Assembly: GCA_963713695.1 (NCBI GenBank)
Contig: CAVQMU010000009.1
Coordinates: 434,001-498,000, forward strand
Source of the DNA: Rhodoblastus sp963713695
GTDB taxonomy: Bacteria; Pseudomonadota; Alphaproteobacteria; Rhizobiales; Beijerinckiaceae
Direction: 5' to 3'
DNA: 64,000 nucleotides
Shown piece after piece: positions 35,119-43,235 of the stretch; position 1 is the first letter of the stretch; every line of letters begins with the position of its first letter. Both the position numbers and the translations under genes were made by a program. The notes under the pieces are model-generated. The model was given only the letters and a program-made list of their open reading frames with translations, was not told the DNA's origin and did no database searches.

Positions 35119-35170
35119 CCCGGACTTCCTGCCGCTGGCGCTTGACCGGGTCCCGAAAGGGGCCTTTTTT
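35101..35170 (+). promoter_or_regulatory. Transcription attenuator of ilvBN
   Basis: Three competing structures can be traced. Pause hairpin: 35101-35113 (CCAGCAGGCCGGG) with CCCGG at 35119-35123 and CCTGCCGCTGG at 35128-35138. Antiterminator: GACCCGG (35117-35123) with CCGGGTC (35146-35152). Terminator: GGTCCC (35149-35154), GAAA loop, GGGGCC (35159-35164), then six T (35165-35170). Antiterminator and terminator share 35149-35152 and exclude each other. Confidence 0.88.
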
Positions 35171-35235
35171 ATTGCCGCCCCCCGAGAACGACAAGCTAGA
35201 AACGACAAGCGCGAAAAAAGAGCCTGGAGCCAAAA

Positions 35236-36996
35236 ATGTCGAAGATAATGACCGGCGCCGAGATGGTGGTGCAAGCCATGCAGGATCAGGGCGTCACGAC
35301 CCTGTTCGGCTATCCCGGCGGCGCGGTCCTGCCGATCTATGACGCGCTTTTCCATCAGGACAAGGTCAAGCACGTTCTGGTCCGCCATGAGCAGGGCGCG
35401 GCCCATGCGGCCGAGGGCTACGCGAGATCGTCCGGCAAGGTCGGCTGCCTGCTGGTCACCTCCGGCCCCGGCGCCACCAACGCCATCACCGGCCTGACCG
35501 ACGCGCTGATGGATTCCATTCCGCTGGTCTGCATTACCGGACAGGTGCCGACCCATCTGATCGGCTCGGACGCCTTCCAGGAAGCCGACACGGTCGGCAT
35601 CACCCGCCATTGCACCAAGCACAATTATCTCGTGCGCAGCATCGACGATCTCTCGCGCGTCTTGCACGAAGCTTTCTACATCGCCCGTTCCGGCCGCCCC
35701 GGCCCAGTGGTCGTCGACATTCCCAAGGATGTGCAGTTCGCGACGGGCGCCTATTCGCCGCCAAAAAACATCCAGCACAAGACCTATCAGCCGCAACTCA
35801 AGGCGGATCTGGCCAGGATCAAGCAGGCCGTGGCGATGATGGCCAAGGCGAAAAAGCCGATCTTCTATACCGGCGGCGGCGTCATCAACGCGGGACCGCT
35901 GGCCTCGACTCTTCTGCGCGAATTGGTTGCTCAAACCGGCTTCCCGATCACCTCGACGCTGATGGGTCTCGGCGCCTATCCGGCTTCGGGCAAGAACTGG
36001 CTGGGCATGCTCGGCATGCACGGCTCCTACGAAGCCAATAACGCCATGCATGATTGCGACCTGATGGTCTGCGTCGGCGCGCGTTTCGACGACCGCATCA
36101 CCGGCCGCCTCGACGCCTTCGCGCCGCATTCCAAAAAAATCCATATCGACATCGACCCGTCCTCGATCAACAAGAACGTTCAAGTCGACCTCCCCATCGT
36201 CGGCGATTGCGCGCATGTGCTCGACGATCTCGTGCGCCTCTGGCGCTCTGAGGCGCATCCGGTCGACAAGAAGGCGCATGAGGTTTGGTGGGCGCAGATC
36301 GACAAGTGGCGCGCGCGGAAAAGCTTTGGCTACAAGAAGTCGGAAAAGACCATCAAGCCGCAATATGCGGTCGAGCGCCTTTATGAGCTGACCAAGGGCC
36401 GAAAGACCTACATCACCACCGAAGTCGGCCAGCACCAGATGTGGGCCGCGCAGCATTATCATTTCGAGGAGCCGAACCGCTGGATGACCTCCGGCGGCCT
36501 GGGCACCATGGGCTACGGCCTGCCCGCCGCCATCGGCGCGCAGCTTGCCCATCCCGAGGCGCTGGTGATCGACATCGCCGGCGAGGCCTCGATCCTCATG
36601 AACATCCAGGAACTGTCGACCGCCGTGCAGTTCCGCTGTCCGGTGAAAGTCTTCATTCTCAACAACGAATACATGGGCATGGTCCGGCAATGGCAGGAAC
36701 TGCTGCATGGCGGCCGCTATTCGAGCTCTTATTCCGAAGCGCTGCCCGATTTCGTCAAGCTCGCGGAAGCCTACGGGTTGAAGGGCATCCGCTGCTCCGA
36801 TCCCGCCCAGCTCGACGCGGCCATCCAGGAAATGCTCGACTATCCCGGCCCCGTCATTTTCGACTGCATGGTGGACAAGGCGGAAAACTGCCTGCCGATG
36901 ATCCCATCGGGCAAGGCGCATAATGAAATGATCCTTCCCGACACGGGCGAGGATATCGGCAGCGTGATCGACGACAAGGGCAAGATGCTGGTGTGA
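35236..36996 (+). CDS. ilvB: Acetolactate synthase large subunit
   Basis: Catalytic, thiamine-diphosphate dependent subunit of acetohydroxyacid synthase, 586 residues; first shared step of valine, leucine and isoleucine synthesis. Motifs: GYPGGAVLPIYDAL, RHEQGAAHAAEGYAR with the catalytic Glu near residue 53, SGPGATNAITGLTDA, and the diphosphate-binding region GEASILMNIQELSTAVQ...LNNEYMGMVRQWQ. Note Gly-Glu-Ala rather than the commoner Gly-Asp-Ala at the start of the ThDP motif. Follows an attenuator; ilvN follows after 52 bp. Confidence 0.95.
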   Translation: MSKIMTGAEMVVQAMQDQGVTTLFGYPGGAVLPIYDALFHQDKVKHVLVRHEQGAAHAAEGYARSSGKVGCLLVTSGPGATNAITGLTDALMDSIPLVCITGQVPTHLIGSDAFQEADTVGITRHCTKHNYLVRSIDDLSRVLHEAFYIARSGRPGPVVVDIPKDVQFATGAYSPPKNIQHKTYQPQLKADLARIKQAVAMMAKAKKPIFYTGGGVINAGPLASTLLRELVAQTGFPITSTLMGLGAYPASGKNWLGMLGMHGSYEANNAMHDCDLMVCVGARFDDRITGRLDAFAPHSKKIHIDIDPSSINKNVQVDLPIVGDCAHVLDDLVRLWRSEAHPVDKKAHEVWWAQIDKWRARKSFGYKKSEKTIKPQYAVERLYELTKGRKTYITTEVGQHQMWAAQHYHFEEPNRWMTSGGLGTMGYGLPAAIGAQLAHPEALVIDIAGEASILMNIQELSTAVQFRCPVKVFILNNEYMGMVRQWQELLHGGRYSSSYSEALPDFVKLAEAYGLKGIRCSDPAQLDAAIQEMLDYPGPVIFDCMVDKAENCLPMIPSGKAHNEMILPDTGEDIGSVIDDKGKMLV

Positions 36997-37048
36997 GTTT
37001 CACGCCGCGTCGCCCGTCCGCTTTTACCTGAATCATCGGAACGCAATC

Positions 37049-37606
37049 ATGAACGCTCCCACACCCGCCGCCCTATCCCCCTATTCCTCGTCCAATGGCA
37101 AGGCCGGGCGCATAGAAACGCACACGCTCTCCGTGCTGGTCGACAATGAGCCGGGCGTTCTCGCCCGCGTCGTCGGCCTGTTTTCGGGCCGCGGCTACAA
37201 TATCGAAAGCCTGACCGTCGCAGAGGTCGCGCATGCCCAGCAGCTTTCGCGGATCACCATCGTCACCACCGGCACGCCCGAGACCATCGAGCAGATCTCG
37301 CACCAGCTCGAACGCATCGTGCCTATCCACAAGGTCACCGACCTCTCCCTGCTCGGCAACGCCGTTGAGCGCGAACTGGCGATGATCAAGGTGAAGGGCA
37401 AGGGCGAAAACCGCATGGAGGCCATGCGCCTCGCCGACGCTTTTCGCGCGCGGGTCATCGACGCTTCGCTGGAAAGCTTTATCTTCGAACTCACGGGCGC
37501 GACGAAGAAGATCGACGATTTCGTGGAGCTGATGCGCCCGATCGGCCTGGTCGAAGTTTCCCGCACCGGCGTTGCGGCGATTACGCGCGGCCCCGGGGCA
37601 ATGTAA
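37049..37606 (+). CDS. ilvN: Acetolactate synthase small (regulatory) subunit
   Basis: Regulatory subunit of acetohydroxyacid synthase, 185 residues, which activates the large subunit and confers valine feedback inhibition. The N-terminal ACT domain is clear: HTLSVLVDNEPGVLARVVGLFSGRGYNIESLTVAEV. The C-terminal ALS_ss_C domain includes ELAMIKVKG and the LVEVSRTGVAAI end. Second gene after ilvB; a strong terminator follows at once, so the operon is ilvBN. The alphaproteobacterial form is commonly named ilvN or ilvH. Confidence 0.95.
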   Translation: MNAPTPAALSPYSSSNGKAGRIETHTLSVLVDNEPGVLARVVGLFSGRGYNIESLTVAEVAHAQQLSRITIVTTGTPETIEQISHQLERIVPIHKVTDLSLLGNAVERELAMIKVKGKGENRMEAMRLADAFRARVIDASLESFIFELTGATKKIDDFVELMRPIGLVEVSRTGVAAITRGPGAM

Positions 37607-37621
37607 AGACCCTGACCGTTG

Positions 37622-37669
37622 CAACGTTAGAAGGCCGCCTTTCGGGCGGCCTTTGTTTTTTCAACGTTG
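37622..37669 (+). terminator. Rho-independent terminator of ilvBN
   Basis: Nine-bp stem AAGGCCGCC/GGCGGCCTT (37631-37639 and 37645-37653) with TTTCG loop and a T run at 37656-37661. An outer inverted repeat, CAACGTT and AACGTTG, brackets it. Confidence 0.9.
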
Positions 37670-37774
37670 ACTGCTCCAAATCCACGAAAATGGAACGGCG
37701 AAGCCCATGATCGCGTTGGTAATAGTTGAGGACATCGCCGCTCACGCTCTGGCTCAGGACGCGGAGAAGAAGGA

Positions 37775-38026
37775 ATGAAAAAACTGATCACTTGCGCGAC
37801 GCTTATCTTTGGTCTTGGCGCGCCGTCGGCAAATGCAATCGTGGGGGTCGATGCGGTTGTCGTGCCTTGCGACGAGACCCATTTCTGTCTTCCGATCCCA
37901 TCGGACGATAGTCGTCTGAAAGCTACTCTATATACTTATGCCTGCATGGCTGAATTCGGCGATAAGTTCGAGAGCCTTGAAGGCTTGGAGGGCCACCCGG
38001 CGTGCAAGATCCGTATTGGGCGCTAG
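37775..38026 (+). CDS. Small exported protein, unknown
   Basis: Protein of 83 residues with a signal peptide (MKKLITCATLIFGLGAPSANA). The mature part of about 62 residues has four Cys (VVPCDETHFCLPIP, YACMAEFGD, HPACKIRIG), fit for two disulfides in the periplasm. The ATG follows GAAGAAGGA. No family recognised. It sits alone after the ilvBN terminator; a copy of the dispersed repeat starts right after its stop codon. Confidence 0.65.
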   Translation: MKKLITCATLIFGLGAPSANAIVGVDAVVVPCDETHFCLPIPSDDSRLKATLYTYACMAEFGDKFESLEGLEGHPACKIRIGR

Positions 38027-38027
38027 A

Positions 38028-38150
38028 GCATTTTCGAGCGAAGTGGATTCCGGTTCGCGTTAAGACCCGAAGGGCCGCGTTAGCGAATATGCGTGAAAAC
38101 AAGAAACTAGCGCCTGTTCGGTGAACCGGAGTTCACCGAACAGGCGCTAG
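38028..38150. repeat. Dispersed intergenic repeat, copy B, with long hairpin
   Basis: Same body as copy A. The stem is perfect: CTAGCGCCTGTTCGGTGAAC and its complement around a CGGA loop (38107-38150). Compared with copy A the base of the stem has changed on both sides (AGCGCC/GGCGCT here, AGAGCC/GGCTCT in A), preserving pairing. It lies between two convergent genes. Confidence 0.9.
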
Positions 38151-38162
38151 GGAATTCGACGA

Positions 38163-38600
38163 TTATCGCAGCGAAATCACGAGCCCGCTGAGGTCGAGAT
38201 TGGCTATCAGGCCGACTTGTCGGCCTTGCAATGTCAGAACGGCGCCCTTCTCGTTGGTCAGTCCGATCACCCGCGCGCCAACGCCTACCGCCGCGCCAGC
38301 CCCACCTGCCCCGTAGACGCCTGCGACATCCGACGCCGTGCGGATGTGGCTGACGCGGCCAGTAAAATCAGTCTTCGACAGGCCAAACACAAGGCCCGCA
38401 TCCACGCCGCCAATCGACAGCGGATATCGCCGTCCGTGAAATACGAGCGTGCCCGATCCTCCGTTGGCGCCAAGGAACCAACCGCCTTTGACGATGGACA
38501 TGCGGATATAGCCCTCGTCGGCATAAGCCGCCGACGAAACGGATACGCCTGTCGCGATGACCAGGACAAGACTTGCACAGAATCGACGCCAATTTCGCAT
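38163..38600 (-). CDS. Conserved exported glycine-rich protein, unknown
   Basis: Exported protein of 145 residues. The signal peptide is FCASLVLVIATGVSVSSAAYA. The mature part is rich in Gly and short beta-type segments (VKGGWFLGANGGSGTLVFHGRRYPLSIGG, then GVYGAGGAGAAVGVGARVIGL and LTLQGRQVGLIANLDLSGLVISL). This is reminiscent of a family of small exported proteins in Hyphomicrobiales that has no assigned function. The start is set at 38600; the longer frame from 38771 runs into copy C of the dispersed repeat and cannot be genuine coding. Confidence 0.7.
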   Translation of the reverse strand: MRNWRRFCASLVLVIATGVSVSSAAYADEGYIRMSIVKGGWFLGANGGSGTLVFHGRRYPLSIGGVDAGLVFGLSKTDFTGRVSHIRTASDVAGVYGAGGAGAAVGVGARVIGLTNEKGAVLTLQGRQVGLIANLDLSGLVISLR

Positions 38601-38620
38601 GTCATTGCTTCCCGATGCCC

Positions 38621-38704
38621 AGAGCATTTTCGAGCGAAGTGGATTCCGGTTTGCGTCAAGACCCGAAGGCCGCGTTAGCGAAAATGCGTGAAAACAAGAA
38701 ACCA
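38621..38704. repeat. Dispersed intergenic repeat, copy C, hairpin missing
   Basis: Matches the body of copies A and B (AGCATTTTCGAGCGAAG through GCGTGAAAACAAGAAAC) but stops where the hairpin would start. It lies just upstream of the exported protein gene on the other strand. Confidence 0.88.
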
Positions 38705-38816
38705 GACCCAGATCGTCTAAATGAAGCGCAATCCCGATTTCCCACCGACCGCACTTCCTCGCCCGTTGCAAATCATCAGCCGGAAAGGTGGGGATTGTTG
38801 GGCAGAGGTTGAGCCC

Positions 38817-39833
38817 CTAGCCCCGCTTCAAATCCGGATGCACGGTCTTTTCAATGATGTGCATGTCGCGGCCGATGACATGCTCGGTCGAGCCGACAAT
38901 CAGCGGGTCCGGCGGGCGGACGATAGACAGGTCCTTGTTGGGATAGGGCAGCGACCATAAAAAGTGCGTCATGCAGTTGAGGCGGGCGCGTTTCTTGTCA
39001 TCCGACTTGATGATGATCCAGGGCGCGTCGGCTGTGTCGGTGTAGAAGAACATCGCCTCCTTGGCCTCGGTGTAATCGTCCCACTTGTCGAGCGAGGCGA
39101 GGTCGATCGGCGACAGTTTCCATTGTTTCAACGGATCGTCCTTGCGCGCCTCGAAGCGGCGACGCTGTTCTTCGCGCGACACCGAGAACCAGTATTTGAA
39201 AAGGCGAATGCCGGAGCGCGTCATCATGCGCTCCATGTCCGGGCATTGCCGCATGAATTCGAGATAATCGGTGGGCGTGCAGAAACCCATGACACGCTCG
39301 ACGCCGGCGCGATTGTACCAGGAGCGGTCGAACAGGCAGATTTCGCCGCCCGAGGGCAATTGCGAAATATAACGCTGGAAGAACCATTGCGTGCGCTCGC
39401 GCTCGGTCGGCTTCTGCAGCGCCACCACCCGCGCCGTGCGCGGGTTCATGTGTTCCATGTAGCGCTTGATCGTCCCGCCTTTGCCGGCGGCGTCGCGGCC
39501 CTCGAACAGCATGACGATCTTCTCGCCACTCGATTCCACCCAGCGCTGCGCCTTGAGCAGTTCCTGCTGCAATTTCAGCATGTGCTCTTCGTAAGGCGCG
39601 GTGCGCATCTTCGAGGCATAGGGATATTCGCCGGTTTCGAACACCCGGCGGATCTCGGCGGGATCGTGCCGCATCTGCGCGAGGTGATGCACACGTTCCG
39701 CCGCACTTTCTTCGGCGTCGGGTTTGACCCTGGCCTTTTTCATGGCGCCCTTCGGCTTTGCGTTCGCGGAGGCTTTGGCTTCGACAGGCGCGGGGACAGC
39801 ATGGGCTTCGGGTCTGGCAGTCGTATCGTCCAC
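38817..39833 (-). CDS. ppk2: Polyphosphate kinase 2
   Basis: PPK2-family enzyme of 338 residues that moves phosphate between polyphosphate and nucleotides. Walker A FEGRDAAGKGGTIKRYMEHMNPR near residue 115 and the lid and Walker B region FDRSWYNRAGVERVMGF are clear, and KYWFSVSREEQRRRFEAR follows. A Lys/Ala-rich N-terminal extension of about 50 residues precedes the domain. Start is a GTG at 39833 preceded by GGAAGG. Nucleotide preference (GDP or ADP) cannot be decided by eye. Single-gene unit. Confidence 0.93.
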   Translation of the reverse strand: MDDTTARPEAHAVPAPVEAKASANAKPKGAMKKARVKPDAEESAAERVHHLAQMRHDPAEIRRVFETGEYPYASKMRTAPYEEHMLKLQQELLKAQRWVESSGEKIVMLFEGRDAAGKGGTIKRYMEHMNPRTARVVALQKPTERERTQWFFQRYISQLPSGGEICLFDRSWYNRAGVERVMGFCTPTDYLEFMRQCPDMERMMTRSGIRLFKYWFSVSREEQRRRFEARKDDPLKQWKLSPIDLASLDKWDDYTEAKEAMFFYTDTADAPWIIIKSDDKKRARLNCMTHFLWSLPYPNKDLSIVRPPDPLIVGSTEHVIGRDMHIIEKTVHPDLKRG

Positions 39834-40014
39834 GCGAAAATCCTTCCGTTTTCAGACGCATAGGCAAGCACCCGCTGCGCGAACAGCCGGCGCCTCAATT
39901 TCGATTGTCATACTACCGCAACAAAGCCGGCGCGGCCATGATCAGGAACAAATATGGGAAAGCCCTCGAAACGAGCCGGTCAGGCGCATTCGAGCAGACG
40001 AAAGACGCCGAAAT

Positions 40015-40287
40015 TCAGGCCAGTTCCAACTCGTCGCGGCTGGCGCAGAGGGTCACGCGACCTGGCTCGGAAAAGCGCACTTCATAGCCGACGCCATGCG
40101 CGAAAACATGGGTGACGACGCCGACGGCGCCACGGGGGGCAAGTTTCAAGCCCTCGCGAATGTCGCGCGCCGCCACGACAAGGCTTTGAACGGCCAAGGG
40201 AATCGACGGATCGACCAGACGCGCTGCCAGCGCGCCGGCAGAGCGGCGCCTGTGCTGCACGATCAACTCGTTTCGGCGTTCCGTCAT
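40015..40287 (-). CDS. Small DUF4926-like protein
   Basis: Protein of 90 residues. The C-terminal half resembles the small SH3-like barrel of DUF4926: LAPRGAVGVVTHVFAHGVGYEVRFSEPGRVTLCASRDELELA. The N-terminal half is Arg-rich. The ATG at 40287 follows AGGGCGAG; the longer frame from 40479 overlaps the end of the citramalate synthase gene and is not credible. Function unknown. Confidence 0.6.
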   Translation of the reverse strand: MTERRNELIVQHRRRSAGALAARLVDPSIPLAVQSLVVAARDIREGLKLAPRGAVGVVTHVFAHGVGYEVRFSEPGRVTLCASRDELELA

Positions 40288-40382
40288 CACTCGCCCTGCG
40301 GCCAAAGTTAACGCTAGGTTAAGGTTATGTCGGCAATTGCGGATAAGCAAATGATATTTATGTCCCTTCACGAAAAATTGTG

Positions 40383-41971
40383 TCAGGCGCCGGCCTTCAG
40401 CAGCTTGTAGTCGATGGCGTCGAGCAGCGCCTGGAAGGAGGCGTCGATCAGATTGGCGGATACGCCGACCGTCGACCACGTTTCGCCCCCGCCGTCGCCG
40501 AATTCCACCAGCACGCGCGTCACGGCGTCGGTTCCGCCCTGGAAGACGCGCACGCGGAAGTCCAAAAGCTCGATATTCTCGATGTATTTCTGATATTTGC
40601 CCAGGTCCTTGCGCAGCGCGAGATCGAGCGCGTTGACCGGGCCATTGCCTTCCGCCGCCGAGATGAAGCTCTTGCCATCAATAGTGACGCGCACGGTCGC
40701 CTCGGAAAACGTTTCGAGCGCGCCTTCGGCATTGTGGCGACGTTCGACGTCGACGCGAAACCGCTCGACCTCGAAATAGACGGGCACATGGCCGAGGACG
40801 CGGCGGGCGAGCAGTTCGAAACTGGCGTCGGCTCCTTCATAGGCATAGCCCTGCGCCTCCTTGTCCTTGACCGTCTCCAGCAGGCGGTTCACCCGCGGAT
40901 CGTCCTTTGCGACGGTGACGCCGAGCCGTTCAAGTTCCGCCAGGATGTTGGACTTGCCCGCCTGGTCGGAGACGAGGACGCGGCGCACATTGCCGACGCT
41001 GTCCGGCGTGACGTGCTCGTAGGTGCGCGGGTCCTTCAGCACGGCCGAGGCGTGGATGCCCGCCTTGGTGGCGAAGGCGGAAGCGCCGACATAGGGCGCG
41101 TGCCGGTCGGGCGCGCGATTGAGCAATTCATCGAGCGTATGGCTGATCTTGGTCAGGCCGCGCAATTTTTCCGCGGTCACGCCGATCTCGAATTTTTCCG
41201 AAGGTCCGGCTTGAGCAGCAGCGACGGGATGATCGAGCAGAGATTGGCGTTGCCGCAACGCTCGCCCAGACCATTGAGCGCGCCGTGGATCTGCCGCGCG
41301 CCGCCGCGCAGCGCGGCGAAGGAATTGGCCACCGCCTGTTCGGTGTCGTTATGGGCGTGGATGCCCAGGTTTTCGCCTGGCACGATCTGCGCGACCGTGC
41401 GGACGATGCGCTCGATTTCGTCGGGCATCGTGCCGCCATTGGTGTCGCAGAGCACCACCCAGCGCGCGCCGGCCTTGTAGGCGGCCTGCGCGCAGGCGAC
41501 GGCATAGCCCTTGTTGTCCTTGAAGCCGTCGAAGAAATGTTCGCAATCCACGAGGACTTCGCGTCCGCTCGCGACGGCCGCCGCGATACTGTCGGAAATG
41601 CCTTCGAGATTTTCATCCAGCGTGCAGCCGAGCGCCACGCGAACCTGATAATCCCAGGCCTTGGCGACAAAGACAATCGTGTCGGCGGCGCTGTCGAGCA
41701 AGGCCGCGACGCCCGGATCGTTGGCGGCGGAGCGGCCCGCGCGCTTGGTCATGCCGAAGGCGGCGAAACGCGCGTTCCTGGTCGGCTTGCTCTTGAAAAA
41801 TTCGGTGTCGAGCGGATTGGCGCCGGGATAGCCGCCCTCGACGTAATCAATGCCCAGGGCGTCGAGCAGTCCGGCGATCGTCTTTTTGTCGTCGAGCGAA
41901 AAATCGACGCCCGTTGTCTGGGCGCCGTCGCGCAGGGTGGTGTCGAGGAGGAATACGCGCTCGCGGCTCAT
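40383..41971 (-). CDS. cimA: (R)-citramalate synthase, LeuA family (one frameshift)
   Basis: Condenses pyruvate and acetyl-CoA to citramalate, a threonine-independent route to 2-oxobutyrate and isoleucine. Length 529 residues if one base is restored, normal for CimA. Motifs: FLLDTTLRDGAQTTGVDFS at the start, YVEGGYPGANP, CDTNGGTMPDE, GIHAHNDTEQAVANS with metal-binding His residues, and NGLGERCGNANL. After the break the family sequence continues KFEIGVTAEKLRGLTKISHTLDE. The frame changes at 41201-41202; one more T gives DLSEKFEIG. The ATG overlaps the stop of an upstream GNAT gene (ATGA). With ilvBN in the same window this fits isoleucine supply, but the genes are not linked in one operon. Confidence 0.87.
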
Positions 41972-42471
41972 TGTGTTGGACCCGTTTCGGGCGCGAGTTT
42001 GCGGGTCATGGTGGTATTGCCCAGAACCTCGTCGCCAAGAAAAACCATATTGCGTCGTTGCGGCTCATATTTACGAGCCGAGAAGAAGGCCAGCGCGCTA
42101 TCGGCGACGTCCGCCTTGAGGATCGTCGCCTTGCGAGCGGCCGCGAGTTTTTCCAGGGCCTCGCAAAGCTGCGTCGCCACCCCCTGTCGCGCCGCACTGG
42201 GGTGGACATAGAGCATGTCGATCACATCGGCGCCCCTTAGGCTCGCAAAACCGACGATCTCGCCCTTCTGAAGCGCCACAATGGTCAGCTCGGCCAGGAG
42301 TTTTTTGGCGAAACCCGCCTCGTCATCGGCCGTCGCCGCCCAGGCCTCGAGCTGCGCTTCGGAATAATCCTCCTCCGCCAATTCCGCGACGCTGGCGCGA
42401 AACAATTCGGCGAGGATCGGCGCGTCGGTCGACAGCGCAGGACGCAGGGAGATTCTTGCCAAGCCGGCCAT
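41968..42471 (-). CDS. GNAT-family N-acetyltransferase
   Basis: Acetyltransferase-fold protein of 167 residues. The acetyl-CoA loop is seen in MLYVHPSAARQGVATQLCEALE. The N-terminus, ISLRPALSTDAPILAELFRASV, is typical. Substrate unknown. Start (42471) shares one base with the stop of the small membrane protein gene upstream, and its own stop overlaps the cimA start, so it is translationally coupled on both sides. Longer frame from 42714 overlaps two other genes and is rejected. Confidence 0.85.
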   Translation of the reverse strand: MAGLARISLRPALSTDAPILAELFRASVAELAEEDYSEAQLEAWAATADDEAGFAKKLLAELTIVALQKGEIVGFASLRGADVIDMLYVHPSAARQGVATQLCEALEKLAAARKATILKADVADSALAFFSARKYEPQRRNMVFLGDEVLGNTTMTRKLAPETGPTQ

Positions 42472-42614
42472 CACATCAACCCGTAATATTTCAAGGCGAT
42501 GACCGTGACCAAAGCCAGCACGATCAACTTGGCCGCGATGTACCAAAGCCAGTGCGCCGGAAAGGGCAGCGACGCCCGCCAATCCTTTTCCTTGTCGGCG
42601 GGCGGCGGGGTCAT
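42471..42614 (-). CDS. 47-residue single-pass membrane protein
   Basis: Short frame MTPPPADKEKDWRASLPFPA followed by one strong membrane helix of about 22 residues (WYIAAKLIVLALVTVIALKYY) ending GLM. The start overlaps the stop of the upstream GFA gene (ATGA) and the stop overlaps the start of the GNAT gene (TGATG). This arrangement between two real genes and the Lys-poor hydrophobic helix support real coding. No function known. Confidence 0.75.
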   Translation of the reverse strand: MTPPPADKEKDWRASLPFPAHWLWYIAAKLIVLALVTVIALKYYGLM

Positions 42615-43054
42615 TGCGAGTTCCTGCTCTGCATCGAAACGAGATCGGCTGGGAACTGCGAGACCTGCGCCTGCTGATCCGCGGGACGTCCGGGCAATTG
42701 GTCGAGGCCATCAAGCCATTTCAGCCGGCTTTCAAGGCCCACCTGAATGGCAGGCTGGATTTTTTCCGGCGCGTCGAAGGCGCAAATCGCAAGTTCGGCG
42801 TCAAACCCGTCGTATTCAAGCGTCAGGGGCGTGCCGCAATCGCTGCAAAAGCCGCGCTGCGCCTTGCTGGAGCTGCGAAAGCGCCTGGGCGCGCCCGAGG
42901 TCCAGACAAGCCCGCGCGCCGTCACCAGCGCGGCGAAAGGCGCGCCGAAGGCGCGCTGGCACATGCGGCAATGACAGACCGAGGCCCGCCCCAGATCCGC
43001 GCAGGAAAAGCGCACGGCGCCGCACTGGCAGCCGCCGGTGAATTGCGTGGTCAT
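42611..43054 (-). CDS. GFA-family (glutathione-dependent formaldehyde-activating-like) protein
   Basis: Zinc-binding protein of 147 residues of the GFA/DUF636 family. Zinc ligands are visible in GGCQCGAVRFSC, then CHCRMCQRAFGAPF and CSDCGTPL. Most family members are not real formaldehyde-activating enzymes, so the substrate is open. First gene of the tight four-gene run GFA, small membrane protein, GNAT, cimA. Confidence 0.88.
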   Translation of the reverse strand: MTTQFTGGCQCGAVRFSCADLGRASVCHCRMCQRAFGAPFAALVTARGLVWTSGAPRRFRSSSKAQRGFCSDCGTPLTLEYDGFDAELAICAFDAPEKIQPAIQVGLESRLKWLDGLDQLPGRPADQQAQVSQFPADLVSMQSRNSQ

Positions 43055-43084
43055 GATGACGCCCCAAGCACAAATGCTTGTGCG

Positions 43085-43207
43085 CTCCCCTTCTCCCCCC
43101 GCGGGAGAAGGAGGATCGGCCGAAGGCCGAGACGGATGAGGGGGCGGCTCGACGAGGCCCCCTCATCCGGCGCTGACGCGCCACCTTCTCCCGCAAGGGG
43201 AGAAGGA
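43085..43207. repeat. Palindromic intergenic repeat between GFA gene and cysS
   Basis: Two inverted modules: CCCCTTCTCCC...GGGAGAAGG at the left and its reverse (CCTTCTCCCGCAAGGGGAGAAGG) at the right, with CGGATGAGGGGGC and GGCCCCCTCATCCGG in the centre forming a second stem. Elements with such CTCTCCC and GATGAGGGG modules are common in Hyphomicrobiales. Confidence 0.75.
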
Positions 43208-43235
43208 AGACGCGCCCAGCTTTGCCGAAAATCAC

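Noticed and set aside
38600..38771. N-terminal extension of the exported protein at 38163-38600
   Set aside because: It translates the dispersed repeat copy C, so it is not native coding sequence; the signal peptide begins at 38600.
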